Source of the DNA: an uncultured Caulobacterales bacterium
GTDB lineage: Bacteria > Pseudomonadota > Alphaproteobacteria > Caulobacterales > Maricaulaceae
Assembly (NCBI GenBank): GCA_937981945.1
Contig: CALJNJ010000074.1
Span: 1-5,844, forward strand
Length of the DNA stretch: 5,844 nucleotides
Direction of reading: 5' to 3'
Position 1 is the stretch's first letter. Every line of letters starts with the position of its first letter. Both the position numbers and the translations under genes were made by a program. The notes under the pieces are model-generated. The model made no database searches. It was not told the origin of the DNA and saw nothing but the letters and a program-made list of their open reading frames with translations. Positions 5,791 to 5,844 of the stretch are shown one piece after another.

Positions 5791-5844
5791 ATGTTGAAAT
5801 TTTTGTTGCAACGACTTGAAGTCATGCCGCTTGGCGCTAACGTG
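5791..5844 (+). CDS. Possible start of a rightward gene, 3' truncated by the window
   Basis: ATG at 5791 opens a frame that stays open to the window end: MLKFLLQRLEVMPLGANV. AAGGGA (5777-5782) lies 8 nt upstream, a reasonable ribosome site. The other two forward frames hit stops shortly after 5790, so this is the only rightward frame that could be coding here. It would lie downstream of the CtrA-type promoter. The same frame is open back to 5632 without a good start, so a longer N-terminus cannot be ruled out. Eighteen residues are too few to identify a family. Confidence 0.35.
   Translation, partial: MLKFLLQRLEVMPLGANV

Overview
The window looks like a stretch of alphaproteobacterial chromosome of roughly balanced base composition. 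Three things suggest this: the NDUFA9-type SDR relative, the short Sel1-repeat protein of a type common in that class, and a perfect CtrA-box match (TTAA-N7-TTAAC) placed on a promoter near the right end. A Caulobacterales/Hyphomonadaceae/Maricaulales-like organism is my best guess, but that is inference from style and not from a marker gene.

Layout. (1) 2-640 (+): the C-terminal two thirds of an NDUFA9-like NAD(P)-binding protein, its start lying outside the window. (2) 641-2158 (+): a polytopic family 39-type glycosyltransferase whose TTG start directly abuts the previous stop codon, so the two are probably co-transcribed. (3) 2163-3980 (-): a GumC/Wzz-type inner-membrane polysaccharide co-polymerase without a kinase domain but with a long Pro/Gln/Tyr-rich cytoplasmic tail. 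It meets the glycosyltransferase tail to tail with 4 nt between the stops. (4) 3981-4099: a 119-bp AT-rich divergent control region. (5) 4100-5059 (+): a Wza/GumB-type outer-membrane polysaccharide export lipoprotein. (6) 5060-5368 (-): a 102-aa Sel1-repeat protein, tail to tail with the export gene with no gap at all. (7) 5369-5790: a mostly non-coding stretch with a very AT-rich core (about one fifth G+C at 5471-5610), a candidate leftward promoter for the Sel1 gene and a strong candidate rightward CtrA-controlled promoter. (8) 5791-5844 (+): a possible start of a further rightward gene cut by the window end.

How they fit together. The divergent pair 3/5 encodes the two classical envelope-spanning parts of a Wzx/Wzy-type exopolysaccharide (capsule, EPS or holdfast-like) export machine: the co-polymerase in the inner membrane and the export channel in the outer membrane. 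The membrane glycosyltransferase next door could transfer sugars from a polyprenyl-phosphate donor to a lipid, glycan or protein, but its link to the export pair rests on proximity only. No flippase, polymerase or kinase is visible, so the pathway must be completed from elsewhere. I see no tRNA, rRNA, CRISPR array, insertion sequence or phage gene, and no canonical intrinsic terminator in either convergent junction. The least explained part is the right-hand 420 bp.
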